From NCBI GenBank assembly GCA_024278755.1, contig JAJRSO010000020.1, positions 83,174 to 147,173 on the forward strand: a DNA stretch of 64,000 nt, given 5' to 3'. This document shows positions 15,281 through 24,514 of the stretch, piece by piece (position 1 is the first letter of the stretch; each line of letters starts with the position of its first letter). This DNA is from Calditrichota bacterium (GTDB taxonomy: Bacteria; Calditrichota; Calditrichia; Calditrichales; Calditrichaceae). The position numbers and the translations under genes are program-made. Under the pieces are notes generated by a model. It was not told where the DNA came from. It did not search any database and was given only the letters and a program-made list of their open reading frames with translations.

Positions 15281-17242
15281 ATGATGCGATTGCAAAACAG
15301 TGTTTTTATACTTCTCTTTTTAGGTACGGGATTGTTATCTGCGCAGGATTACCTGTATCAGTTCGGTCAATGGAAGCAGCAGTCCTTAACCGGTTCGATA
15401 CTGGTAGAGGGATTGTACCGCTCGCAGGAAAATACGTTACGATCGGGCTTTACGGAAAAACCGGAAATGCAAAAACTTAACGGAAGGTTCAAATTAAATT
15501 CCGGCAGCGTTATCTGGCACCCCAATTTTTTACAACTAAACGTCCAGGCCCTTTATGCGCCAAATATAAAAAATGAACAGTTCCTTGTTTTGCCGGAGCG
15601 TTCGGAAACCCGTACAGCAGAGCAGCTACGCATTAATTCCTATTTTTTCAGGCAACGTCCTCTGTCTGCAAATCTCTTTGCCAATTTTCAGCGCAGTTTT
15701 GTAAACCGTGCATATACGACGAATGTGGAAACCCGCACAAAGGACTATGGGGCGGGACTCTCTGTTCTCAATTCCGTTGCTCCGTTAAATATTAGATATA
15801 CTAAAAACGATCGTTGGCAGAAGGAGTTGCAAAGCGGACGTATTTATATCAATAAGCAAGAGGATTTTCAGATAGAAGCAAACGCCTCTTTTGGTAAATT
15901 TGATACACACCGGCTAAGTTATTCGTATCAGAATTACCTGCGAAGTTACGTAGGAAATGATAAAACCCGTGCATATATTAATAATTACCGCTTACAAAAC
16001 AATGTGAAATTTGGCAATGAAAAGAAGAATTCCTGGCGCTCTTTTGTGTTTCTTCGCAGGCAGCAGGGCAGTTATCGGCACAGCCGGTTGCAATTAAACG
16101 AAAACTTTATTTATCATCTTCCTGCCGGTTTTAAAATGTCGGCTTTGTATAGCTTCTCCGATTTCAGTCGTTCCGGTCTCGGTACAATCCAATCCAACGG
16201 TTTACTGCGTGCCGAACATACGCTCTTTTTAAGTTTGCACAGTCAGGCTTTTTTTGAATATATCAATACCCGCAATAATAGTTATAACGAAAATGTCCGA
16301 CAGGGAGGCGCCGGATTTGCGTATAATAAAAAGATTCCGGCAGATGGCCGCATAACCGTTGCTTATAATTACCGTCGTCGTAATGAAGAGCGCCGAAGTC
16401 AGCCAACCCTGTTAAATATTGTCAATGAAAAGCTGAACCTGGCCGACGCTCAGCCGGCCTATCTGAATAATCCGGATGTTATTCAGACCACCGTAGAGGT
16501 AAGAAACGAGAATAGCACTGTTTTGTATCGTTTGAATATCGATTATGTTTTAATTGAACGGGATGCCTATCTCGAAATACAACGCTTACCCGGCGGGCAG
16601 ATAAGTGACGGTGCGACGGTTTATGTTTCGTATCAGACACGTCAGGCGTTTTCTTATAATTATGGTCTTAATAACAACACGGTACGTTTGGCGCTTTCGT
16701 TATGGAAAGGGTTTGCAGAGGGCTATTTTCGCTATTTCGGCCAATCGTACAGCGATATAATAAACAGCGATCAAAATATTTTTAAAACCGTTCAGCAGCA
16801 GGTATACGGGTTACGTATTTCTAAAAGTTTTATAACTGCCGGTTTCGAAATATCCAATTATAATTCAAACATAATTCCCTACAAAGCACAACGTGTCTAT
16901 TGCCGCTTTACGCGTAATTTCGGGCGTAGGGTCAGAAGCACATTAAATGCTAACTGGCGTAACCAACGGCTCTCCGCATCAAATGAAAAACAACAATATG
17001 CGGATATAAATGCCCGGGTAAGTTATGCAATTACCATGTATTCGCAGGTTTTTAGCGAAGGCGGTTACCGTTTTCAGAATGGGCGCGGAATAGATTTAAA
17101 TTTAATCAACTGGCGGGCAGAATACTCCACACGATTCCGGCAGCTCTATTTTAGTGTGGGCGTCGAAATGTACCGGCGTGATTATTCCGGGGAGAAAATA
17201 AACTATAACGGGGGCTATGTAAGAGTAGAACGTAAATTTTAA
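15281..17242 (+). CDS. Outer-membrane beta-barrel protein of the cytochrome operon
   Basis: A 653-residue protein with a signal peptide (VFILLFLGTGLLSAQD). The mature protein is a long series of alternating amphipathic strands rich in Tyr, Asn and Arg, and it ends in Phe (GGYVRVERKF), the classic outer-membrane insertion signal. No plug or enzymatic domain was seen. A region at about 375-455 (NPDVIQTTVEVRNEN... YVSYQTRQ) looks like a short soluble beta insert. The size and the flanking cytochrome genes resemble MtrB/PioB-type porins, which sheath a decaheme cytochrome, but sequence relation to those could not be shown by eye. In this reading it would hold one of the neighbouring cytochromes across the outer membrane. 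Confidence 0.8.
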   Translation: MMRLQNSVFILLFLGTGLLSAQDYLYQFGQWKQQSLTGSILVEGLYRSQENTLRSGFTEKPEMQKLNGRFKLNSGSVIWHPNFLQLNVQALYAPNIKNEQFLVLPERSETRTAEQLRINSYFFRQRPLSANLFANFQRSFVNRAYTTNVETRTKDYGAGLSVLNSVAPLNIRYTKNDRWQKELQSGRIYINKQEDFQIEANASFGKFDTHRLSYSYQNYLRSYVGNDKTRAYINNYRLQNNVKFGNEKKNSWRSFVFLRRQQGSYRHSRLQLNENFIYHLPAGFKMSALYSFSDFSRSGLGTIQSNGLLRAEHTLFLSLHSQAFFEYINTRNNSYNENVRQGGAGFAYNKKIPADGRITVAYNYRRRNEERRSQPTLLNIVNEKLNLADAQPAYLNNPDVIQTTVEVRNENSTVLYRLNIDYVLIERDAYLEIQRLPGGQISDGATVYVSYQTRQAFSYNYGLNNNTVRLALSLWKGFAEGYFRYFGQSYSDIINSDQNIFKTVQQQVYGLRISKSFITAGFEISNYNSNIIPYKAQRVYCRFTRNFGRRVRSTLNANWRNQRLSASNEKQQYADINARVSYAITMYSQVFSEGGYRFQNGRGIDLNLINWRAEYSTRFRQLYFSVGVEMYRRDYSGEKINYNGGYVRVERKF

Positions 17243-17254
17243 GAGAGATCCAAA

Positions 17255-18562
17255 ATGAAAACATTTGTAAATTGTAGCTTCGTTTTTGTCCTTATCTTTA
17301 GTTTCCCCGCATCTCAATTATTAGCAAACGATTTTTCCAACTGTTCGGCCAAGGGATGCCACCTGTTACAAAAAAAATACGAACCGGTGCACAGTCCGGT
17401 AGAAGACGATTGTATGGCCTGTCATCAGACGGAGGCAAACGAACATCCACTTGCCGGCAAGAAAGAATTTACCCTGACGGAGGATGTGCCAGCACTTTGC
17501 TACGAATGCCATGATGCGCTGAATGATAAAACGTATATTCATTCTCCGGTCGAAGAGGGCGATTGCCTGTCTTGCCATACCCCCCATAGTTCCGAAAACG
17601 AATTTCTGCTACGTACCGAAGGCGGTGCGGTTTGCATTGATTGCCACGATTTAAATGAAAATGGAAACAGTATGCACGGCCCCGTGGCGGCCAACATGTG
17701 TATGGCCTGTCACGATCCGCACCAGTCGGAATTAGCTGGTTTATTGCAGCGGGAAGATTTGGACTTATGTCTTTTCTGTCATGTTAATAAAAAAGATTTG
17801 CAAAACAAGCCGAGTGTTCACGAACCGTTTACGGAAGGCTGTCTCTCTTGCCACAGTCCGCACAGCTCGCCCTACCAATTCATGGTTAATCAGGATGTCC
17901 CTTCGCTCTGTTTTGGGTGTCACGAAGAGGTGGAAGTGAAACTCGATAGACAGTCCAGCGTACACGGTCCGTTTCAAAAAGGGGAGAAATGTTATCTTTG
18001 TCATAATGCGCATGTTTCGGATTATGATCACCTGTTGCAGGATAAAGAAGAGAAACTCTGTTTTAAGTGCCATAATAAAAAAATAAAAAAAGGGAACCAT
18101 GTCGTTAAAAATATTGCCATTCGTGTAAATAAAGCCAATTATGTCCACGAACCTATCAAAGACGATGGCTGTTCGGCCTGTCATGAAGCGCATACGCCCG
18201 ATAATTATTTCCTTTTGTCTTCCGCATTTCCCAAAGGCGCATACAGTGAGGGGAAAACCGAATCCTTTGCTCATTGTTTTGACTGCCATGACGAATCTCT
18301 AATGAAAGAGGCGCAAACCATCGAAGCCACCGGTTTTCGCGACGGAAACCGGAATTTGCACTATGTACATGTGAATCGTAAAAAAGCCCGGAGTTGCACG
18401 GTGTGTCATGATATACACGGAGCGAAATACGCACATTTAATCGCTGCAAAAATTCCGTTTGGAAAATGGGAAATGCCCATGAGATTCGAGAATACGGCAA
18501 GCGGCGGATCGTGTTTAACAGGGTGTCACAAGAAGTTAACCTATTCCCGAATAAAAAAATAA
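17255..18562 (+). CDS. Secreted multiheme c-type cytochrome, about 15 hemes
   Basis: A 435-residue protein with a signal peptide (VFVLIFSFPASQLLA). It has thirteen CXXCH motifs, plus a first site with CX4CH spacing (CSAKGCH) and a last site with CX3CH spacing (CLTGCH), about one heme per 28 residues. The repeating unit is roughly VHxPxxxxxCxxCHxxH, with a second CXXCH about 25 residues later (doubled-CXXCH family). The CX4CH site recalls those in some tetraheme cytochromes c3. It is the last gene of the operon, 12 bases after the barrel gene. It is a likely periplasmic or barrel-inserted electron wire. Confidence 0.92.
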   Translation: MKTFVNCSFVFVLIFSFPASQLLANDFSNCSAKGCHLLQKKYEPVHSPVEDDCMACHQTEANEHPLAGKKEFTLTEDVPALCYECHDALNDKTYIHSPVEEGDCLSCHTPHSSENEFLLRTEGGAVCIDCHDLNENGNSMHGPVAANMCMACHDPHQSELAGLLQREDLDLCLFCHVNKKDLQNKPSVHEPFTEGCLSCHSPHSSPYQFMVNQDVPSLCFGCHEEVEVKLDRQSSVHGPFQKGEKCYLCHNAHVSDYDHLLQDKEEKLCFKCHNKKIKKGNHVVKNIAIRVNKANYVHEPIKDDGCSACHEAHTPDNYFLLSSAFPKGAYSEGKTESFAHCFDCHDESLMKEAQTIEATGFRDGNRNLHYVHVNRKKARSCTVCHDIHGAKYAHLIAAKIPFGKWEMPMRFENTASGGSCLTGCHKKLTYSRIKK

Positions 18563-18790
18563 AACTGTGTTATGCGTTTTATCTTCGGCTTTCGGCCTAT
18601 CTGCCGGTAGCAACTGAATATACATCAGCAGGTGCCGGCAGGTCTTTCAAAAATCGGTATACCCGAAGTTGTCAAAAAGTTCCTGCCTTTTTTTTCTAAA
18701 CTTGCCACGCATTGCGTTTTTTTGCAAATTCAAATTAAAACACACATTAATACGAAACAGAGAAATATCTCTTAAAAGGAAGAGGATCTA

Positions 18791-19483
18791 ATGGCTGGAT
18801 TCCAGGAAATAATTCATACGGACGGGAGTTTTATTCTACGGTTATTGGTAGCAATGGTACTTGGCGGACTTATCGGCTTTGAGCGGCAAACAAGAGGCCG
18901 GCCGGCCGGACTTCGCACTAATATTGTGGTTTGCCTTGGGTCTGCAGCCGTTATCGTTGCGTTTCAGAAGCTTTCTCTGGAATTGAACCTGGACGCGGAA
19001 TCGATTGTACGCATGGACCCGGCTCGCGCCGCTGCAGGCGTTGTCACGGGAATTGGCTTTTTAGGCGCCGGAACAATTATTAAAAGTAATGATTTTATAC
19101 GGGGGCTTACAACAGCGGCTTCCATTTGGGTCGTTGCCGCCGTGGGAGTGACCGTCGGCCTTGGCGACTATGTTATCGGTGTTGTGCTGACCCTGCTGGT
19201 TCTTTTGGCTCTATATGCGCTTCATCGACTTTCAATAAGCAGTGATCACTATTTTTCATTACATCTGAAATGGCATGGAAATATGGATTTACTCAACGAA
19301 GTCACAGATACTCTGAAAAAACAGCAGATCCATATCAAAAGCCGTGCGGTGACCTGTCATCCAAATAGCGGAAAATACGAGGTGCATTTAGCATTGCGTA
19401 TGCGGTATAAGGGGTATGAAAACCATGTAATAGAAAAATACCAGTCGGATACGCGTTTTGATGAAGTCGCTCTGGGCAGATGA
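18791..19483 (+). CDS. MgtC/SapB-family membrane protein
   Basis: A 230-residue protein with a good RBS (AAGGAAGAGG). The N-terminal 145 residues hold four or five membrane helices with the MgtC signature (LVAMVLGGLIGFERQTRGRPAGLRT, and further on GIGFLGAGTIIKS). The C-terminal soluble part of about 80 residues looks like an ACT-like fold. MgtC proteins are linked to growth at low magnesium and modulate ATP synthase or other membrane proteins in pathogens; in free-living bacteria the role is uncertain. It stands alone, 228 bases after the cytochrome operon. No riboswitch was recognised in its leader. Confidence 0.88.
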   Translation: MAGFQEIIHTDGSFILRLLVAMVLGGLIGFERQTRGRPAGLRTNIVVCLGSAAVIVAFQKLSLELNLDAESIVRMDPARAAAGVVTGIGFLGAGTIIKSNDFIRGLTTAASIWVVAAVGVTVGLGDYVIGVVLTLLVLLALYALHRLSISSDHYFSLHLKWHGNMDLLNEVTDTLKKQQIHIKSRAVTCHPNSGKYEVHLALRMRYKGYENHVIEKYQSDTRFDEVALGR

Positions 19484-19547
19484 CACGGTTTTAAGCAATA
19501 GATATAAATTTGTTTGCATGCGTAATAAAGACGCCGCATTTATTCAG

Positions 19548-19681
19548 TACCCTAAATTTTAAAGTACAAACAACAAAAATCACCTGGCAGACGAAGGTTT
19601 AAGTTTTAGGATTTGCTGTTTATTTGTTATTTGGCGCTTGTACTTTGGTAGTTCCTAAGTTTTATTTTAGAAATTTGGGTA
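19548..19681. repeat. Dispersed intergenic repeat, family A, copy 1
   Basis: It begins TACCCTAAATTTTA and ends TTAGAAATTTGGGTA, so its ends are inverted. Inside are AAAAATCACCTGGCAG and TTATTTGGCGCTTGTACTT, shared with the copies at 24107, 31743 and 59880. It lies between the MgtC gene and the amidotransferase-like gene. Confidence 0.75.
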
Positions 19682-19733
19682 GTCTTCAAATAGCGATGGT
19701 GAAAACGTATTTTTTTGTAAATCGATTCTGTGA

Positions 19734-21266
19734 GTGTCTTGGGTGAAAATCTTTAAGAGTAGTATTTTATGTTTTCTTTTTATGTTGAAGATTGTATCGC
19801 TTCCGGCACAAACAGAAGGCTTTTACAAAGATATTTTTATGGATGGAGGGGTAAGCCTGACCTCGCGGACCAGTCTCCCGGCTGCCGACGCATTACACCT
19901 TTCAATGGAGTTTCTTGCTTCCGGCGATACCAGTTTACAACGGAAAACAATCACTAAAAACAACTATGACCAAAACGGATATCTTTTATATCCGGACGGA
20001 GCGCCTCGTTTTGCGGTGGTTTATGTAAATGGCGGAAGCGCTACCGGGCACGGAAAATCGCTCGGAGAAACCGGACGTGAGCGTTTTCGTTCATTTTATT
20101 ATAACGGCGGAAGCTATACCGGTTCCTGCGCCGGGATGTTTATTGCCAGCGTCAGTTATATGGAAGACGGGATTTATGAACCGTATTTTCATATCTGGCC
20201 GGGACGAACGAAACAGGCCGGATTGGCCTCCACATACACGGGGCATTTTATTCCGGCCGATTCCCCGCTTTTAAAGTATGCTGATTTTGGCGGTGATCAT
20301 TACATTCGCAAGGTGTATCATAATTATGGCGGCTATGCCCGAGAAGATCTCGATTTTCCGGAAGGCACAGAAGTGCTGCTGCGTTATGATTATCCCGATA
20401 AAACGATGGATGAAAAACCAAGCTGCTGGGCCTATATCGAAAATGACCAAAGCGGCCGTCTTGTGGTTATAGGTTCGCATCCCGAATCGGTTACCTCGGG
20501 AGAAAGATTAGATTTAATGAAAGCTATTTTGTCGTATGCGCTGGACGGAGTGGCAAAGCCGCGGGTAAAAGGAACCTTGCTTAACGGTCAAGAAAGAATT
20601 ATGGATAAAAATACTGCGGCAAAGGAACCGGCCTATACAAAAATAGGTGATAAACAATATCATCATTTTATGGCAAAAATTCCTCCGGGCGCCCGGAATT
20701 TTAAGGTGCTGCTCAGCGGTGACGATACCTGTGATCTGTATCTTTATATCAACAGAGAAGAATTTGCTTTTGACGGAGCTTCGGAATTTACGTTACAAAC
20801 AGCCGGTGCCAACAAAACCTTTTCTCTTTTGCAGCCAGAATCCGGTACCTGGTATATTGGCGTTAAATGTGCCACAACGGTTCAGTCCGTACGACAGAAC
20901 CAAGGCTATGTTTATTCTGGCCGGCTGGATATTTTGAACGGATCGGCCTATTCCATCAAAGCTTCCTGGGATACAGTTACAACGGTTAGCGCAGGAATAA
21001 AATCTTTTAAACTGTATCAAAACTTTCCTAATCCTTTTAATTCAGCCACTCGTATCCGTTATCAATTATTCAGGGAAAGTAACGTCAATTTATCCGTTTT
21101 TAACGCGCTCGGGCAAAGAATAGAAATACCTGTAAACAAACAACAGGCGGAAGATGAATATGTGTATGATTGGGATGCCGGACATCTGCCCGGCGGAGTA
21201 TATTTTATTCGGCTGAAAACAGATGGGGAAAATGTACAAACAGAGAAAATAGTTCTAATACATTAA
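19734..21266 (+). CDS. Secreted glutamine-amidotransferase-like protein with type IX sorting domain
   Basis: A 510-residue exported protein; GTG 19734 is the likely start, though GTG 19743 is close. A signal peptide ends near LPAQ. Residues about 85-270 look like a class I glutamine amidotransferase-type fold of the BPL_N kind. YVNGG at 97-101 precedes a nucleophile-elbow-like SCAGMF with Cys132, and VVIGSHPES follows near 250. Residues about 295-400 (YHHFMAKIPPGARNFKVLLSGDDTCDLYLYIN) look like a prepeptidase C-terminal (PPC) beta-sandwich. The last 85 residues (QNFPNPFNSATRIRY to KIVLIH) are a type IX sorting domain. The substrate is unknown. An amidase acting on a cell-wall or exported peptide is one idea. 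Confidence 0.8.
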   Translation: MSWVKIFKSSILCFLFMLKIVSLPAQTEGFYKDIFMDGGVSLTSRTSLPAADALHLSMEFLASGDTSLQRKTITKNNYDQNGYLLYPDGAPRFAVVYVNGGSATGHGKSLGETGRERFRSFYYNGGSYTGSCAGMFIASVSYMEDGIYEPYFHIWPGRTKQAGLASTYTGHFIPADSPLLKYADFGGDHYIRKVYHNYGGYAREDLDFPEGTEVLLRYDYPDKTMDEKPSCWAYIENDQSGRLVVIGSHPESVTSGERLDLMKAILSYALDGVAKPRVKGTLLNGQERIMDKNTAAKEPAYTKIGDKQYHHFMAKIPPGARNFKVLLSGDDTCDLYLYINREEFAFDGASEFTLQTAGANKTFSLLQPESGTWYIGVKCATTVQSVRQNQGYVYSGRLDILNGSAYSIKASWDTVTTVSAGIKSFKLYQNFPNPFNSATRIRYQLFRESNVNLSVFNALGQRIEIPVNKQQAEDEYVYDWDAGHLPGGVYFIRLKTDGENVQTEKIVLIH

Positions 21267-21389
21267 TTGAAATCCTATCCCATTGGGTCCTATTTCCCGA
21301 AACTTGGTTCGCAATAATTATACGGTTTTATCCGGGCCTCCGTTTTTTGCGGTGGGAGGATACACTCGAAACAAAATTGTGGTAAAACG

Positions 21390-22979
21390 ATGAACTATAA
21401 ACGCCGCGAATTTACTAAAACACTTGCGCTTGGTACAATTGGGCTTAACTCTACTGTCTTGTTTTATTCCTGTGATTTTAAATCCCAAAAACCAAATATT
21501 CTCTTTATGATGAGCGATGACCATGCCGAACAGGCGATCAGCTGCTACGGGAGCAAACTGATACAGACACCGAATATCGATCGTATTGCCAGGGAAGGCA
21601 TTCGCTTTAAAAATAGTTTTGTAACCAACTCCATCTGTGCGCCAAGCAGGGCAACATTACTTACCGGTAAATACAGCCATAAAAACGGTTTGCGCGATAA
21701 TCAGGATACGTTTGACAGTGATCAGTTAACCTTTATCAAACTATTGAAGAAAGCCGGCTATCAAACATCTGTTATCGGCAAATGGCATTTAAAATCCTTA
21801 CCCGTCGGTTTTGATCAGTCCCGTATCTTAATTGGTCAGGGGCCTTACTACAACCCAACGGTTGTAGAAAACGAGATAAGCCGGGTGATAACCGGTTACA
21901 CAACGGATATTATTACGGATTTGGCTTTGGATGTGCTAAACAAAAGGGATAAAGAAAAACCGTTTTGTATGTTGCTGCACCATAAAGCGCCGCACCGCAA
22001 CTGGATGCCAAGTCCGAAATACTTCAATGCGTTTGAAGATGATGAAATTCCATTGCCGAATACTTTTTCGGATAATTATGCCGGCCGTCCGCCGGCCGCC
22101 GAAGCAGATATGCGTATCAACGATATGTATTTATCGTTTGATTTGAAATTGCAGCCCGGATCGTATGAGGTGGAAACCGGCAGCGGTGGAAATAAGGAAT
22201 ATGCAAAAAATATCGAGGAGAACTGGAAGAAAACATACGAACGGTTTACACCCGAACAAAAGAAAGAATGGGATGCCTATTACGATAAAGTAAACGCCGA
22301 TTTTAAAAAAACAAAGCCAAAGGGTAAGGCGTTGCTTAAATGGAAATACCAGCGCTTTATGAAAGATTACTTACGCTGCGTCCTTTCTGTGGATGAGAAT
22401 GTAGGCAGAGTATTGGATTATTTAGATAAAAATAATCTGTCCGAAAATACAATTGTTGTTTATACTTCGGATCAGGGGCTTTTTCTTGGGGAGCATGGTT
22501 GGTATGACAAACGTTTTATGTATGAACAATCCCTGGAAATGCCCCTGGTTATGCGTTATCCCGGGCAGATAAACCCCGGACAGGTGAGTCGGGAGATGGT
22601 ATTAAATATCGATTTTGCCTCCACATTTCTGGACTTTGCCAATGTACCGATTCCTGAAGAAATGCAGGGTAAGTCGCTACGGCCTTTGCTATTGGGAAGT
22701 AGACAACACCACTGGCGTAAATCTATCTATTATCATTACTACGAACATCCCTATGGCTGGCACAATGTACGCAAACATTACGGGGTGCGTACAGAACGGT
22801 ATAAACTCATTCGCTTTTATGAGGATGAAGGCAGTTGGGAATTATTTGATTTACATAACGATCCCGATGAGCTGCATAATTGCTATGGAGATTCTGACTA
22901 TACGGATATTATTAGGCAGCTAAAGAGAGAACTGAAACGGTTACAGAAAATATATGGAGATACAAACATTCCGGAATAA
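21390..22979 (+). CDS. Sulfatase, possibly GlcNAc-6-sulfatase type
   Basis: A 529-residue enzyme of the alkaline-phosphatase superfamily. The N-terminus has a Tat-like RREFTK and a possible lipobox (LFYSC, Cys28), so it is exported. The sulfatase signature is intact: CAPSRATLLTG with Cys83, the residue converted to formylglycine. The metal ligands MSDDHA, GKWH and YTSDQG are also recognisable. The overall layout resembles the GlcNAc-6-O-sulfatase branch, but the subfamily call is tentative. Two hexosaminidase genes, a symporter and a sugar kinase in this part of the window fit use of sulfated amino-sugar polymers. No sulfatase-maturating enzyme is in the window. Confidence 0.88.
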   Translation: MNYKRREFTKTLALGTIGLNSTVLFYSCDFKSQKPNILFMMSDDHAEQAISCYGSKLIQTPNIDRIAREGIRFKNSFVTNSICAPSRATLLTGKYSHKNGLRDNQDTFDSDQLTFIKLLKKAGYQTSVIGKWHLKSLPVGFDQSRILIGQGPYYNPTVVENEISRVITGYTTDIITDLALDVLNKRDKEKPFCMLLHHKAPHRNWMPSPKYFNAFEDDEIPLPNTFSDNYAGRPPAAEADMRINDMYLSFDLKLQPGSYEVETGSGGNKEYAKNIEENWKKTYERFTPEQKKEWDAYYDKVNADFKKTKPKGKALLKWKYQRFMKDYLRCVLSVDENVGRVLDYLDKNNLSENTIVVYTSDQGLFLGEHGWYDKRFMYEQSLEMPLVMRYPGQINPGQVSREMVLNIDFASTFLDFANVPIPEEMQGKSLRPLLLGSRQHHWRKSIYYHYYEHPYGWHNVRKHYGVRTERYKLIRFYEDEGSWELFDLHNDPDELHNCYGDSDYTDIIRQLKRELKRLQKIYGDTNIPE

Positions 22980-23024
22980 TACAATGTAAAAAAATAAATC
23001 TTTTTTGTAAAAGAACGGGTATCC

Positions 23025-24065
23025 ATGGAATATTCACTGGAAGAAAAGATTGGTCAAATGGTAATGAGCGGATTTGCCGGATACGAACTGCATGAGAATA
23101 CAACGGTTTTTAAGGCCATCAAAAAGTATCATCTCGGAAATGTCTGGCTGACAGACAGTCCTGCAAAGGAAGGAAATATAAAATCGGCCGATCAGTTAAA
23201 GACACTCATCGACGGTCTTAATACAATGAGCGGGCTTCCTTTACTGGTTGCCATAGATGCCGAAGGAGGAAGGGTAATCCGTCTTAAAGAAGAATACGGT
23301 TTCCCGGCTACTTTTTCTGCTGAGCGTATCGGTCGTATGGATAATCCGAAACAAACCTTTGCAGAAGCGCAAAAGATCGCGATTTTGCTGCGTTCATTAG
23401 GGATTAATATTAATTTGGCGCCTGTTGTGGATTTAGCGATAAATCCGCATAATCCTTCTTTGGCTAATAAAGAACGCTGTTTCTCGGATCAGCCGGAAAT
23501 TGTTTACAAGCATGCCCGCGCGGTAATTGAAGCCCATCATACGCAAGGCGTTTTATGTTGTCTTAAACATTTCCCTGGCCACGGAAGTACCGCAGAAGAT
23601 TCACATCTGGGTTTTGTGGATGCCAGTAAAACCTGGAGCAGAACGGAACTGGAACCATATATAAGATTATTAAAGGATTCGCTTGTTGACGCCATTATTC
23701 CTGCCCATATTTTAATCAATCAAATGGAACCTGTTCATCCGGCCACATTGTCCGGAAATATTATTAACGGCTTACTACGCGCCGAAATGGGTTATGACGG
23801 ATTGGTTATTTCGGATGATCTGCTAATGGGCGCCATACGGCAGAATTATTCGCAAACGGAGGCTATTGAACTGGCCGTTAACGCCGGAGTGGATATTCTT
23901 TTGTATTCTAAAATGGAACAGGACGGTGTAAATATAGCGATTGAAGCAATTAAAAAGCTCAAATATTTATGCGAAAAAGGGCGGATTCCTTCCGAACGTA
24001 TTGAACAGTCTTTTAGGCGCATATTACGCTTAAAAAGGAGAGTAAATCAAAAGTTATTACTATAA
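23025..24065 (+). CDS. nagZ: GH3 beta-N-acetylhexosaminidase, NagZ-like
   Basis: A 346-residue single-domain glycoside hydrolase family 3 enzyme, the usual length of NagZ. The barrel shows VAIDAEGGRV, KHFPGHGST at 181-189 and the nucleophile motif VISDDLLMGA near 261-270. The KHFPGHGxT motif, whose His acts as the acid/base, marks the N-acetylglucosaminidase group. No signal peptide is seen, so it should act in the cytoplasm on GlcNAc-containing oligosaccharides or muropeptides. It lies 45 bases after the sulfatase gene. A role in either amino-sugar use or peptidoglycan recycling is possible. Confidence 0.9.
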   Translation: MEYSLEEKIGQMVMSGFAGYELHENTTVFKAIKKYHLGNVWLTDSPAKEGNIKSADQLKTLIDGLNTMSGLPLLVAIDAEGGRVIRLKEEYGFPATFSAERIGRMDNPKQTFAEAQKIAILLRSLGININLAPVVDLAINPHNPSLANKERCFSDQPEIVYKHARAVIEAHHTQGVLCCLKHFPGHGSTAEDSHLGFVDASKTWSRTELEPYIRLLKDSLVDAIIPAHILINQMEPVHPATLSGNIINGLLRAEMGYDGLVISDDLLMGAIRQNYSQTEAIELAVNAGVDILLYSKMEQDGVNIAIEAIKKLKYLCEKGRIPSERIEQSFRRILRLKRRVNQKLLL

Positions 24066-24106
24066 ATTCAATAAAATAATTCCGCTGCTTAATTCGGTTA
24101 AACAAA

Positions 24107-24268
24107 ACCATAAATTCTAAGGTAGAAATATCAAAAATCAAATAACTTGAGTCTCAAACAAAAATCACCTTGCAGGGGCCTGTTTAAATTTTAGAATTTG
24201 CTGTCTAATTGTTATTTGGCGCCTGTATTTTGGTGTTTCCTAAATTTTATTTTAGAAATTTGGGTAAC
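24107..24268. repeat. Dispersed intergenic repeat, family A, copy 2
   Basis: It shares AAAAATCACCTTGCAGG, TTGTTATTTGGCGCCTG and the end TTTTATTTTAGAAATTTGGGTA with copy 1, in the same orientation. About 160 bases long, with an extra stretch near the left end. Confidence 0.75.
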
Positions 24269-24514
24269 ATGTAATTTGTACTATTGGTAGGGGACGTTGT
24301 TTTTCTGTTAAAACTGAGGCGCTTAATAGCGTTGTCGCTATACTCGGAATGACAGAACTCGTTTTGTTATTGCACACCGGCTCATCGGGTTGAGGAATTT
24401 CATATACAGAGCAAAGGAAAAAATCAAAATAAAATCTTTTAATTGTTAAAAATCACTTCTTTTAACTGCATTTATGCAATATATTGGACTATTTAATAAT
24501 ACAAAGGGGAGCAT
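24269..24514. other. Space upstream of the sorted protein at 24515
   Basis: No gene is present. CGCTATACTCGGAATGACAG, near 24335, resembles repeat sequences often scattered in bacterial intergenic DNA; only one copy was noticed here. The promoter for the next gene should lie in the AT-rich last 100 bases. Confidence 0.3.

Noticed and set aside
18466..18699. Small forward gene after the 15-heme cytochrome
   Set aside because: It overlaps the end of the cytochrome in another frame, has no ribosome site and shows no protein-like pattern.
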